Source of the DNA: Rhodeus uyekii
Taxonomy: Eukaryota > Chordata > Actinopteri > Cypriniformes > Acheilognathidae
NCBI GenBank assembly: GCA_037043235.1
Contig: JAWRVZ010000075.1
Span: 1,074,001-1,138,000 of the forward strand
Length of the DNA stretch: 64,000 bases
Direction: 5' to 3'
The notes under the pieces: model-generated
The model's database searches: none
What the model saw: only the letters and a program-made list of their open reading frames with translations
What the model was told of the DNA's origin: nothing
Translations under genes and position numbers: made by a program
Shown here: positions 50,308 to 61,250 of the stretch, one piece after another
How positions within the stretch are numbered: the first letter of the stretch is position 1
How the letters are laid out: each line of letters begins with the position of its first letter

Positions 50308-50790
50308 TGGAAATATTCTTTCCCCCCAGTCCATTTGCCATGCCAAAGAAAGACGCTACTTGTAAATAAATGAAATCAATTTAATAGAGAATCAAAAGAG
50401 CTCTGAGCTCAGGATTACTGGACCACAATGCCAAAAGCTGACACATGGGCAGTCCAGAATGTCTCACAAGCATATGCAAAGTTTTTATATTCTTGACTTT
50501 CAGTTCCTCCTGTTGTCAGGCGGATTCCTTCATTGGTTACATCATATCAATCAGCAATCTGCACACAAGAACGCAAGAACCCCTTGCCCCATCCCTTTCT
50601 TTCTGTATCTTCTCTGAAAAACAGACAACGTCAACAGTTACAGCCTTGGACTTTTCACATTGAGTGCATTGTCCTTTGTTTAGTCAGAAAAGATTCGCTA
50701 CATAATTAAAAACAGTAATTTTATGTTTGAACAGAAATGAACACGTCAATACAATTTGGAACATTTTAAACTATAATTTCCTTCGGTGTC
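50308..50790 (-). mobile_element. Probable solo LTR inserted in the minisatellite
   Basis: Unique 480-bp DNA interrupts the array, which continues on both sides (TGGTCTTGG before, CATATTCTGGTCTTG after). The left end GGTGGAAATATTCTTTCC resembles the left end of the LTR at 4967 (GGTGGAAATTCTTTTCC); the right end is CGGTGTCA. If real it runs minus, TGACACCG...TATTTCCA. No target duplication is visible because the flanks are repetitive. Confidence 0.5.
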
Positions 50791-50919
50791 AGCATATTCT
50801 GGTCTTGATCTAATCACACTCTAGTCTTGGTCTCGGTTTAGGTGATCTTAACAACTAACATTATTATTTTTTAGTTTTTGACTATTCTTTTTAGTTTTAG
50901 AAAACCAATTATGTTGTTT

Positions 50920-51189
50920 GGGCCCCAGAGCGCCGTCTATTGGCGTCACATCCACGACGTGGCGCGTCGAGCGAGTTTCGTTTTTCCGCACTGACGCGGC
51001 CCATAATGCAGTGCGCGAGCAGAGGGAACATGGCGCGTGCGCTCAGCGTCTCGAGCAGGGCCGAGAACAACAACAACAACAACATCAGCGCCGGGATTCA
51101 TGGCGTTTAACGCGACGACGAAACCGTCACCGCTCGTTATGATCGTTCCCGGCATGAACTGCTGATCCACCGCGCATTTGTGAATCTAG
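50920..51189 (+). promoter_or_regulatory. CpG-rich promoter and non-coding first exon of the tut4-like gene
   Basis: A sharp CpG-rich island ends in a consensus donor (TCTAG/GTAAGA, exon end 51189). GCCCATAATGCAGTGCG at 50999-51015 matches most of the ZNF143/THAP11 element, and GCGCGTGCGC at 51034-51043 resembles an NRF1 site. The exon is non-coding for the main frame: in the frame of the ATG in the next exon, its last codon is TAG (51187-51189). Two short upstream ORFs, 51006-51110 and 51100-51165, lie in it. The true transcription start is not determinable here. Confidence 0.65.
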
Positions 51190-53566
51190 GTAAGACAGAA
51201 AAGTAAATGCTCGAGCGAGGAAGAGGCGTAACGCAGCGCGCGAGCTCAGTCTAAATACATGGACAAAAGTTTAGTGAAATGCAATGAAATTAGACTTTTT
51301 GTGAACGATACACAATCCCAAGTGTGTAATACTTGCGTATAAATGTGTTCCACATGTAGGTAATGATGCAATGCGAGTGTTTGATCATTGCAAGGTGACA
51401 TACAGTGTTTTTACTCTGGTAATAGGAAATCAGATTCATGCAATAACCTTTAGGATTCAATATCAGGGCTGGTGCGTGTAAACAGCTCCTAATTAACGCA
51501 ATGACTCTAATGCATGACTAGTTTTGTGTTTGCTCAGATCTACAGGTCATTACACGAGTGAAGGAGCAGATTGATTATTTGTGCCACTAATAGAAACGCA
51601 TTCTGCACTTTATTTCTTTTTAAATGCACTGTTTTATGCTTTTAATAATTAAATAAATCGATAGCTAGTATGCATTATACGTTTAGCATCTGAAGTTGTA
51701 GTAATATAAAGTTATTGGACGGATTATACATATATTTATTTAATATATATATATATTCAGTTTCTGAATATGATGCATGCATATGATTGCATTCATGTCT
51801 GTATTCTTATATCTGTAATGCATGCATTCATGTTGTGTTAAATGTGTATGTTGAGTGCGATAGGACATTGTATCTGAGTCAATTTACCAAATATATAAAA
51901 TGTAAAAATAAATTTTCAAAGTTGATGTAATGCATATTTTTGTGTCATGAACAATGTTTAAACAAGTTTCAATTGTTAAACATTACAGATTCTTTTCTTT
52001 CTTTTTTTGTCAGGTGGTACAACCAAATATTTATGTGCACACACACACATACATGTTTTTTTAGGTTGTGTGTTTTATTCAAATTAATTTGATTATTGCA
52101 TTCTAGTTGCCAGGTATTTAGTATCTTTCTCATCCAACTTTAAAAGTAATCATACAAGTGTCTCATTTAATGCAGTAATTCATTGTAATCTAGTTTTCAG
52201 CCATTTTTTCACTTTGACCTGTTATGTTTTGGTTTAAATCAAGATGTTACATGGTCGCGCCACCTGATCTATATTAGTTTTGCCAACATTAATAACGACA
52301 GGGAATATGCAGAATATTGTCCATTTACATATAAAAATAAAATGCAAACAGAAGTGTTTCTCAACGGTCAATAATGAAGTAAATTGATCAATTAATCAGA
52401 AGATATCACATTTTTAAATACTTTTTTTGTCAGGTGGTACAACCAAATATTTATGTGCATATATATATAAGTAGACACACACATACATACTAGTTTTTTG
52501 TGGTTGTGTGTTTTATTCAAATTAATTTGATTATTGCATTCTAGTTGCCAAGTATTTAGTATCTTCCGTGTCCAATTTTAAAAGTAATCATACAAATCAT
52601 ATAGTCATACATTATAAAAAATAAAATGCAAACAGAAGTGTTTTAGTTAACGGTCTCTAATGAAGTAAATTGATCAATTAATCAGAAGATATCACATTAG
52701 TAATGTAAGAACCGGAATAGGCTACAGTGCGATACAGCGTAATCAATTGAGTTTTAACACCATTTGTTTTATTTTGATGAAAAAGACTCAGCTGACAAAA
52801 TATGCATGTCAACTGGAGATTTATTCTTTGCATTTGATTGTCTTGATTTGCACCGGGATGAGAGGACATGTTTTGGGAAATGATCGCTGACTGAGAGATG
52901 CTGTGATGTTTAACTAAATATTAAGTTGAGCGATGAGGACTAGTTTTCTAGCCTCAAGCTGACACACATAGTGTGTGTGTAATATGTTTGATAATGCAGT
53001 GTTCTAGTGCGAGGAGTTGAAATAACATCAGTTATTTATGCTTTTTAGACTTTACTTTTTTTGCAGTCCGATCAATAATTAGATATTTTTGTAAATATTT
53101 TTTTATTTTATTTTCTAGTTCCAAGATGAATTGATTGCACTTGTTTAATTGTATGCGCAAAATGTTGCAATATAGTAATTGAAACATTTAAATTGATTAT
53201 AGAATAATGTCTATTGGTTCACTTACTAGTTTAAAAAAAAAATAGTGGGTTTTCCTTTGTGTTCCACAGACAGGGTTTAGATAAAGCCAGGATTAGGCCT
53301 TATTTTAATTTGGACATTTAAGTTGCTTTTATAAAAGTTCCTTAGAAAAAACATGACACTGGTTTATTTTAAGATCTGTGCAAGTTGCTTTTTAGTTAAA
53401 ATAGCTTGGGATTATTTTAGTTTGGGACTAATTTAAGCCTTGTTTTGGGATTAAATAATAAGATAGTATTCCCATCCAGGTGTCGTCAAAGTCTTCCTGA
53501 CTTCTGAAACTTTCCGTGCACAAAGATGTCTGGATGTCCGCTGATGCTGTCCTGATTCCATTTCAG
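51190..53566 (+). other. tut4-like intron 1
   Basis: 2.4-kb intron, GTAAGA...ATTTCAG. It contains an A-B-A'-B' local duplication: 52007-52160 recurs at 52427-52598, and 52328-52415 recurs at 52610-52697. The rest is AT-rich with nothing else visible. Confidence 0.75.
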
Positions 53567-53629
53567 AAACCTTCAACCCAGAGCCCTTTGGGCTTTTCTT
53601 CAGTCTCGTCCGGAGGGAAGTGGAGTGGC
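53567..53629 (+). other. 5' UTR part of tut4-like exon 2
   Basis: From the acceptor (ATTTCAG at 53560-53566) to the ATG. It is open in the ATG frame, but the codon spliced before it is TAG, so translation must start at 53630. Confidence 0.65.
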
Positions 53630-54044
53630 ATGGAGGACCCCAAAAGCCCCGTGAAGGTGGTCAAACCTTCCCGCTCGAGCGGGGGCAAGGCGTCGTCCTC
53701 CAAACCCCAGAGGGAGAGCGTGAAAGTCACCAGCCGATGCAAGGACGGCGTCCCCAGGGTGAAAGAGGAGGTCCAGGGCGGCCTTAGTGGTGGCAGGACG
53801 TGTGCCGGCAGCCCTCAGGAGCAGGGCAGGGGCAAAGCCCGCAGGCTGACGGGCAGAACTAACTCTGGCGAGAGGGGGAGAGGGAAGCCCCTGCCCAGTG
53901 AAGCCCGTCAGCAGCCACAGGAGAAGAAAACACTGGTCCGAAACAGTGGACCGGGCAAAGATGGGGGAGCAACGCTGCTGATCAGCACAGCAGAGGAGAG
54001 CTCAACACACAACACCACCATCACAGCTAAAGAGAACACACCCG
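53630..54044 (+). CDS. tut4: First coding exon, probably terminal uridylyltransferase 4
   Basis: ATG in good context (GTGGCATGG) opens 138 codons plus one base, ending at CCCG/GTGAGA. The exon is GC-rich and codon-like, unlike its flanks. The product starts MEDPKSPVKVVKPSRSSGGK and is basic, rich in Ser, Gly, Lys and Arg, with no folded domain. That fits the disordered N-terminus of TUT4 (ZCCHC11), which uridylates pre-let-7 and poly(A)-shortened mRNAs; human TUT4 begins MEESK. The identification rests mainly on position: TUT4 is the divergent head-to-head neighbour of GPX7 in mammals. The catalytic exons are beyond the right edge. Another disordered protein cannot be excluded. Confidence 0.6.
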
Positions 54045-54056
54045 GTGAGAATACAC

Positions 54057-54204
54057 ACATTTACATTCATGCATTTGGCAGATGCTTTTATCCAAAGCGA
54101 CTTGCATTCAAGAAACACATTGACATTCTAATCAGTTCTTGCTTTCCCTGGGGATCGAACCCATGACCTTGGCGTTGCAAGCGCCACACTCTACTGATCT
54201 CTTC
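54057..54204 (+). repeat. tRNA-like short interspersed repeat (family S), copy 7
   Basis: Best-preserved copy: TTCATGCATTTGGCAGATGC, TTATCCAAAGCGACTTGCA, AAGAAACACATTGACATTC, CTTGCTTTCCCTGGGGATCG and AACCCATGACCTTGGCGTTG. It starts only 12 bp after the donor of the preceding exon. Confidence 0.85.
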
Positions 54205-54230
54205 AAAGTTTGGGGTCTGTAAGATTTATT

Positions 54231-54469
54231 AGGGGCCAAGCACCGAAGGTGCGGAGGCACCTATTGTTTTTGTTCCGGTTCTTATTATTAGGGGCCAAGC
54301 ACCGAAGGTGCGGAGGCACCTATTGTTTTTGTTCCGGTTCTTATTATTATTAGGGGCCAAGCACCGAAGGTGCGGAGGCACCTATTGTTTTTGTTCCGGT
54401 TCTTATTAGGGGCCAAGCACCGAAGGTGCGGAGGCACCTATTGTTTTTGTTCCGGTTCCTATTATTATT
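54231..54469 (+). repeat. Four tandem hairpin heads of family G
   Basis: Head boxes start at 54231, 54290, 54352 and 54408, each 56-62 bp: AGGGGCCAAGCACCGAAGGT, GCGGAGGCACCTATTG, TTTTTGTTCCGGTTC, then (TTA)n. Within each, GCACC-GAA-GGTGC forms a hairpin and the outer GGGGCC/GGCACC can extend it. No body follows these four heads. Confidence 0.95.
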
Positions 54470-54515
54470 AGGGGTTCAAACGCGAAGCGTTGAAAACCTA
54501 TTGTAATTGTTAGGA

Positions 54516-54554
<39 letters not shown>

Positions 54555-57096
54555 TGCCGTACTTCTTATCGTGCAGACCAAACCGTAAGGTCTAGAGACT
54601 TGAAAGTTGGTCAGATGATAGATCTCAATTTGGGGAGAAGGTATCAAAATATGACGCAAATCGGGCTATAGGTGGCGCTACAGCGACTACAAACGCGTAC
54701 ATGTTCATAACTCGTAAACCGTTTGTCGTACACTCAAGTGTCTTATATCTCTGGAATCCTTGGCTCAAAACTTAAAAAATGTATATCTCCGATTTCATTT
54801 CCGCCTATAAAAATTTTCCGCCATTTTGAATTTTCTGAAAAAAAAAGTTTTCGAACTCCTCATAGGCCGTTTGGCCAAATCACGCAAAATTTCACACACA
54901 TCATCTAGAGACTCTCATGACCAAAAGTTGTCAAAGGAATTTTAATCGGTGATTCACGCTTGCAACAAGACAATAAAACGTTCGCATAAGGCGGAGACAC
55001 TTTTGCTAAAATCGTAATAGCTCTGGAACGCAAAGAGATAATCTCACCAAACTTCACATAGTCATGTATAAGCTCAATTTGTAGTCACACCAAAAAAACT
55101 GCGATGATTGACCACTTGGTGGCGCTATATTGCGAAAAAAACACTCAATCACCTGTACAGGGTCACATGGTAGTCCGATTGACCTGAGACTTGTCATGCA
55201 CGGTCTTTGTCCAAGGGTCCATGATGGTCTATGAGGACATTGGTGTATCTCAAAAAACATGACCGTCATCGGCCAATGAACTTTGAGCATCAATTAGACT
55301 AGCTTAACGAAGGTCGATCGGAACGAAACTCGATGGGCGTGTTTGACTCATGGCCCTAGTGGTCTGTCAGAATTTTGAAGAAAATCGGACACTAGTTGGC
55401 GCTAACGAGTTTTTTGCGTCTCTACTCACGTGGTGTTTCACGCATCCACAAAATATTGATATCATCTGATAGATCTCCTCATACTGAACAACTTTGCCTC
55501 AAGAACCACTGCTGTCAATTAAATTGTTTGCGAAATATTGGAGATTTTTGAAATTTCAAATTTTTCGAACTCGTCATAGGCCGTCAATCTCACTGGCTTG
55601 AAAATTCACACGCATCATCTAGGGACACTCAAGGCAAAAAGTTGTCAAAGGATTTTCGATTAGTTAAACCGTTCAGCAGATACAATTTTTCATATATTTC
55701 TGATTTGGACTATTGTCATTAAAATGTCTATATATCTTGTCCAAAAACAATAAACTTCACAAAACTGTGTAAATGTTGATGATCATCACCATGATGATCT
55801 ATGAGGACATTGGTGTATCTCAAAAAACATGACCGTCATCGGCCAATGAACTTTGAGCATCAATTAGACTAGCTTAACGAAGGTCGATCGGAACGAAACT
55901 CGATGGGCGTGTTTGACTCATGGCCCTAGTGGTCTGTCAGAATTTTGAAGAAAATCGGACACTAGTTGGCGCTAACGAGTTTTTTGCGTCTCTACTCACG
56001 TGGTGTTTCACGCATCCACAGAATATTGATATCATCTGATAGATCTCCTCATACTGAACAACTTTGCCTCAAGAACCACTGCTGTCAATCAAATTGTTTG
56101 CGAAATATTGGAGATTTTTTAAATTTCAAATTTTTCGAACTCGTCATAGGCCGTCAATCTCACTGGCTTGAAAATTCACACGCATCATCTAGGGGCACTC
56201 AAGGCAAAAAGTTGTCAAAGGATTTTCGATTAGTTAAACCGTTCAGCAGATACAATTTTTCATATATTTCTGATTTGGCCTATTGTGATTAAAATGTCTA
56301 AATATCTTGTCCACAAACAAGAAACTTCACAAAACTGTGTAAATGTTAAGAACAAGTCATTTTGAAGAAACGTGTGAGGTTTCATGTATTTCTGATGCTC
56401 ATAGGGCTCACAATAAATTATAAACACTCTATATTTTAAAATCTTAGAAAAGCTGTAATTCTAGTTTTGTCCACAAGAGAAACGTCACAGAACTGTGAAC
56501 ATGTTAAGAACAAGTCATTTTGAAGAAATGTGTCAGGTCTCATGTATTTCTGATGCTCATAGGGCTCACAATAAATAATAAACGATCTATATTTTAAAAT
56601 CTTAGAAAAGCTGTAATACTTCTTTTGTCCACAAGAGGCACCGTCAGGCTAGAAAATCTTTTCATGTGGAGAACATGTCAGATTGACATAGACTGACATA
56701 ACAGTTCAGATGATATGATGTGTGGTGTTAAACATATCCACACTATATTAATATCATTTGATAGATCTTCCTATAGTGAAAAAATGTGTAATATGATATG
56801 TCTATATATCGTTTACACAAACTAGAAACTTCATAAAGATGTGTTTATGTGGAGAACAAGTCAGATTGACATAGATCGACATTACAGTTCAGATGTTCAG
56901 TTCACAATATTGATATCATTTGATCTTCTCATTCGGAACATCTTTGAAAGATGTCTATACATTGTTTGCACAAAGTAGAAACTTCACAGAACTGTGCACA
57001 TTAGGAGAACTAGTCAGATTGACCACAAACCGTCTTGACAGCTCAGATGGTCTTGCGACGTTTGAACCCCGGTCATTGCTGCTTGCAGCTATATTT
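54470..57096 (+). repeat. Family F repeat unit (2.6 kb)
   Basis: It starts with a variant head, AGGGGTTCAAACGCGAAGCG then TTGAAAACCTATTG, whose AACGC-GAA-GCGTT hairpin parallels the family G head. The body is non-coding and contains a 570-bp tandem duplication (block at 55231 repeated at 55801) and a 158-bp one (56351 and 56509). Near the tail, GACGTTTGAACCCC (about 57056-57070) is the inverted copy of its own head, followed by GCTGCTTGCAGC and TATATTTA. Blocks such as TTTTCGAACTCCTCATAGGC show that the body is related to family G. Confidence 0.9.
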
Positions 57097-58970
57097 AGGG
57101 GCCAAGCACCGAAGGTGCGGAGGCACCTATTGTTTTTGTTCCGGTTCTTATTATTATTCTTCTTCCGCTTCCGCCATGGGAGTCTATGGCAGGCCATAGA
57201 ACCGTATGCGGGAAAATGATGAAAGTTGGCACACTCATTAAGGACAGTCCAATCATTGACCATAACAATTTTGAAGTCTCTAACTCAATATCTCTAGCGC
57301 CACCAACTGTCCAAAGTTGAACTAACGTTTATGCTAATAACTTTTGAACCGTATGACCTAGAAACAAAATTCTTATGTCCACTGATTCCTTGGCTCAAGA
57401 CGATTCGATTGCACCCTATGACGTCATTTTCCGTCATGAAATTTTTCCCGCCATTTTGAATTTTATGAAAAACCTACTTTTTCGAACTCCTCCTAGGCCG
57501 TTTTTCCGATTTCAACGAAAATTGAACCACATCATCTCCAGACAATGTGGACAAAAAGTTATCCAAAGAAAGTTGATATGTCAAACTGTTTACGAATAAC
57601 TTGCGAAAAAATCCGACGTAACTGTCGCAAAAATGAAATTGAGCCTTTATCTCCGCAACGCATTAGTGTTTTCTGACCAAACTAGGTGTGTGTTATGTCA
57701 ATCATGGTCTGAGGCTACCTGCAGAGTTTTGGCGCTGTGCCCCCTAGTGGTCAAAAGATATGAAAAAGTTAAATATTTGCTTATAACTTCTGAACGCTTT
57801 GGCCAAAAATAATAAAACTGGTCTCTTTAGATTCAGTGCATCATGCCGAGTCGTGCGATACCAAATTTTCCCATATCGGCAATTTTGAGCGTCGGCCATT
57901 TTGAATATTGTCATAAATTGCTATATTTAACAAAGATATTGGCGTATCGTTACGAAACTCAATATGTGTCTTCGGCACCTAACCTTGATACGACTCAAAA
58001 AGTTTCGAGGCAGCACCCCCTTGTGGTCAAAAATTATAACCAAATTTACAAATATGCTAATAACTTTTGAGTGCGTTAACCTATGGTAAAACAAATTATC
58101 TTTATACGTTCCTTGGGTCAAACCGAGAACACAGATACCAAATTTGTCATAGTCGGCCAAACTTCTTGTCCACCATGTTGTTTTTCTTTAAAAACCTACT
58201 TTTTCGAACTCCTCCCAGACCGTTTGTCCAATTTTCACCAAAATTAAACCACATCATCTCCAGACCATCATGACAAAAAGTTATCCAAAGAAAGTTGATA
58301 TGTAAAACAGTTTACGAATAACTCGCGAAAGAATCCGACGTAATGGTCGCAAAAATGAAATTGAGGCTTTATCTCCGCAACGCATTAGCGTTTTCTGACC
58401 AAACTAGGTGGGTGTTATGTCAATCATGGTCTGAGGCTACCTGCAGAGTTTTGGCGCTCTGCCCCCTAGTGGTCAGGAGATATTTAAAAAATGACATTTT
58501 TGATTATAACTCCTGAACGCTTTGTCTAAAAATCATGAAACTGCTGTCTTTAGATCCAGTGGGTCATGCCGAGTCCTGTGATACCAAATTTTCCCATATC
58601 GGCCATTTTGAGCGTCTGCCATTTCAATTTTTCTTATAAGATGCTATGTTTAACAAACACATGACTTTAGTGCTCTGTCAGCAATGGTTTACCCAATTGA
58701 AAGCAAACTTTGCATGTGTCAATGTCACCACACTCTCAATGTACCACATGAATTGACACTATAATTTGGTTACAGCGCTGCCTGTTGGTTGAATGTGATA
58801 AACAATTAAATCGAATTACTAAAGACCGTATTGTTGATTTTTCAGCCATTTAGACTTAAGTCATATTGAAATGTCTTTAGATTCTTACTGCCGTTGGTCT
58901 GATGATGCCAGCCATGTCGGCATGACATTTAATGCCCTCCTTGCGCTTGGCCCCGTGATGGCTGCTAGTT
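57097..58970 (+). repeat. Family G unit 1 (long form)
   Basis: Head at 57097, (TTA)n, then the body starting CTTCCGCTTCCGCCATGGGA. A 720-bp module is present twice (57342 and 58059 share ATAACTTTTGA; CGAACTCCTCC recurs at both positions). The tail has CTCCTTGCGCTTGGCCCCGT, the inverted head copy, then GTGATGGCTGCTAG, with the final hairpin arm lost at the junction to the next head. No protein is encoded. Confidence 0.9.
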
Positions 58971-60144
58971 AGGGGCCAAGCACCGAAGGTGCGGAGGCAC
59001 CTATTGTTTTTGTTCCGGTTCTTATTATTATTATTATTATTATTATTCTTTTTCTTCTGCCATTGAAGTCTATGACAGCCCATAGAACCGTAAGCGGGAA
59101 AATGAAAAAAAGTTGGCACACTCATAAAGGACAGTCCAATCATTGACCATAGCAAAATTGAAGTCTCTAACTCAATCTCTAAAGCGCCACCAACTGTCCA
59201 AAGTTGCACTCACGTTTACGTAAATAACTTTTGAACCGTATGTCCTAGAAACAAAATTCTTTTGTCCACTGATTCCTTGGCTCAAGACGATTCGATTGCA
59301 CCCTATGACGTCATTTTCCGTCATTAAAATTTTCCCGCCATTTTGAATTTTATGAAAAACCTACTTTTTCGAACTCCTCCTAGGCCGTTTGTCCGATTTG
59401 CACGAAAATTGAACCACATCATCTCCAGACAATGTGGACAAAACGATATATAAAGAAAGTTGATTCGTCAAACCGTTTACGAATAACTCGCAAAAGAATC
59501 CGAGGTAAAAGTCGCCAATATGAAATTGAGGCTTTATCTCCCCAATGCATTAGCCTTTTCTGACCAAACTAGGTGTGTGTTATGTCAATCATGGTCTGAG
59601 GCTACCTGCAGAGTTTTGGCGCTGTGCCTCCTAGTGGTCAGGAGTTATGAAAAACTGACTTTTTTGCTTATAACTTCTGAACCCTTTGGCCAAAAATCAT
59701 GAAACTGGTCTCTTTAGATCCAGTGGGTCATGCCGAGTCCTGTGATACCAAATATTCCCATATCGGGCATTTTGAGCGTCTGCCATTTCGATTTTTCTTA
59801 TAAGATGCTATGTTTAACAAACACAAGACTTTAGTGCTCTGTCAGCAATGGTTTACTCAATTGAAAGCAAACTTTGCATGTGTCAATGTCACCACACTCT
59901 CAATGTACCACATGAATTGACACTACAATTTGGTTACAGCGCTGCCTGTTGGTTGAATGTGATAAACCATTAAATCGAATTGCTAAAGACCGTATTTTTG
60001 GTTTTTCAGCCATTTAGACTTAAGTCATATTGAAATGTCTTTAGATTCTTACTGCCGTTGGTCTGATGATGCCAGCCATGTCGGCATGACATTTAATGCC
60101 CTCCTTGCGCTTGGCCCCGTGATGGCTGCTAGCAGCTATATTTA
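58971..60144 (+). repeat. Family G unit 2 (short form)
   Basis: Head at 58971, (TTA)n, TTCTTTTTCTTCTGCCATTG, one copy of the 720-bp module, and a full tail (GCTTGGCCCC, GCTGCTAGCAGC, TATATTTA). It is 1.17 kb. Confidence 0.9.
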
Positions 60145-61250
60145 TTATTATTATTATTCTTTTTCTTCTGCCATTGAAGTCTATGACAGCCCATAGAACC
60201 GTAAGCGGGAAAATGAAAAAAAGTTGGCACACTCATAAAAGACAGTCCAATCTTTGACCATAGCAAAATTAAAGTCTCTAACTCAATCTCTATAGCGCCA
60301 CCAACTGTCCAAAGTTGCACTCACGTTTACGTAAATAACTTTTGAACCGTAAGTCCTAGAAACAAAATTCTTTCGTCCACTGATTCCTTGGGTCAAGACG
60401 ATTCGATTGCACCCTATGACGTCATTTTCCGTCATGAAAATTTTCCCGCCATTTTGAATTTTATGAAAAACCTACTTTTTCGAACTCCTCCTAGGCCGTT
60501 CGTCCGATGTTCACGAAAATTGAACCACATCATCTCCAGACAATGTGGACAAAACGATATATAAAGAAAGTTGACTCGCCAAACCGTTTACGAATAACTC
60601 GCGAAAGAATCCGAGGTAAAAGTCGCCAAAATGAAATTGTGGCTTTATCTCCGCAATGCATTAGCCTTTTCTGACCAAACTAGGTGTGTGTTATGTCAAT
60701 CATGGTCTGAGGCTACCTGCAGAGTTTTGGCGCTCTGCCCCCTAGTGGTCAGGAGATATTAAAAAACTGACATTTTTGATTAAAACTCCTGAACGCTTTC
60801 TCTAAAAAACATGAAACTGCTGTCTTTAGATCCAGTGGGTCATGCCGAGTCCTGTGATACCAAATTTTCCCATATCGGCCATTTTGAGCGTCTGCCATTT
60901 CGATTTTTCTTATAAGATGCTATGTTTAACAAACACATGACTTTAGTGCTCTGTCAGCAATGGTTTACCCAATTGAAAGCAAACTTTGCATGTGTCACCA
61001 CACTCTCAATGTACCACATGAATTGACACTACAATTTGGTTACAGCGCTGCCTGTTGGTTGAATGTGATAAACCATTAAATCGAATTACTAAAGACCGTA
61101 TTGTTGATTTTTCAGCCATTTAGACTTAAGTCATATTGAAATGTCTTTAGATTCTTACTGCCGTTGGTCTGTGAATGCCAGCCATGTCGGCATGACATTT
61201 AATGCCCTCCTTGCGCTTGGCCCCGTGATGGCTGCTAGCAGCTATATTTA
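60145..61250 (+). repeat. Family G unit 3 (short form, no head)
   Basis: The previous tail runs directly through TTATTATTATTATT into TTCTTTTTCTTCTGCC, so the head box is absent. It has a single module and a complete tail, and is about 1.1 kb. Confidence 0.9.

Noticed and set aside
53516..53629. N-terminal extension of the tut4-like protein
   Set aside because: The frame starts inside the intron, crosses the acceptor, and the spliced upstream codon in this frame is TAG.
54057..54204. Functional tRNA gene
   Set aside because: Only a B-box-like piece is present; no cloverleaf, and the sequence is a dispersed repeat seen many times here.
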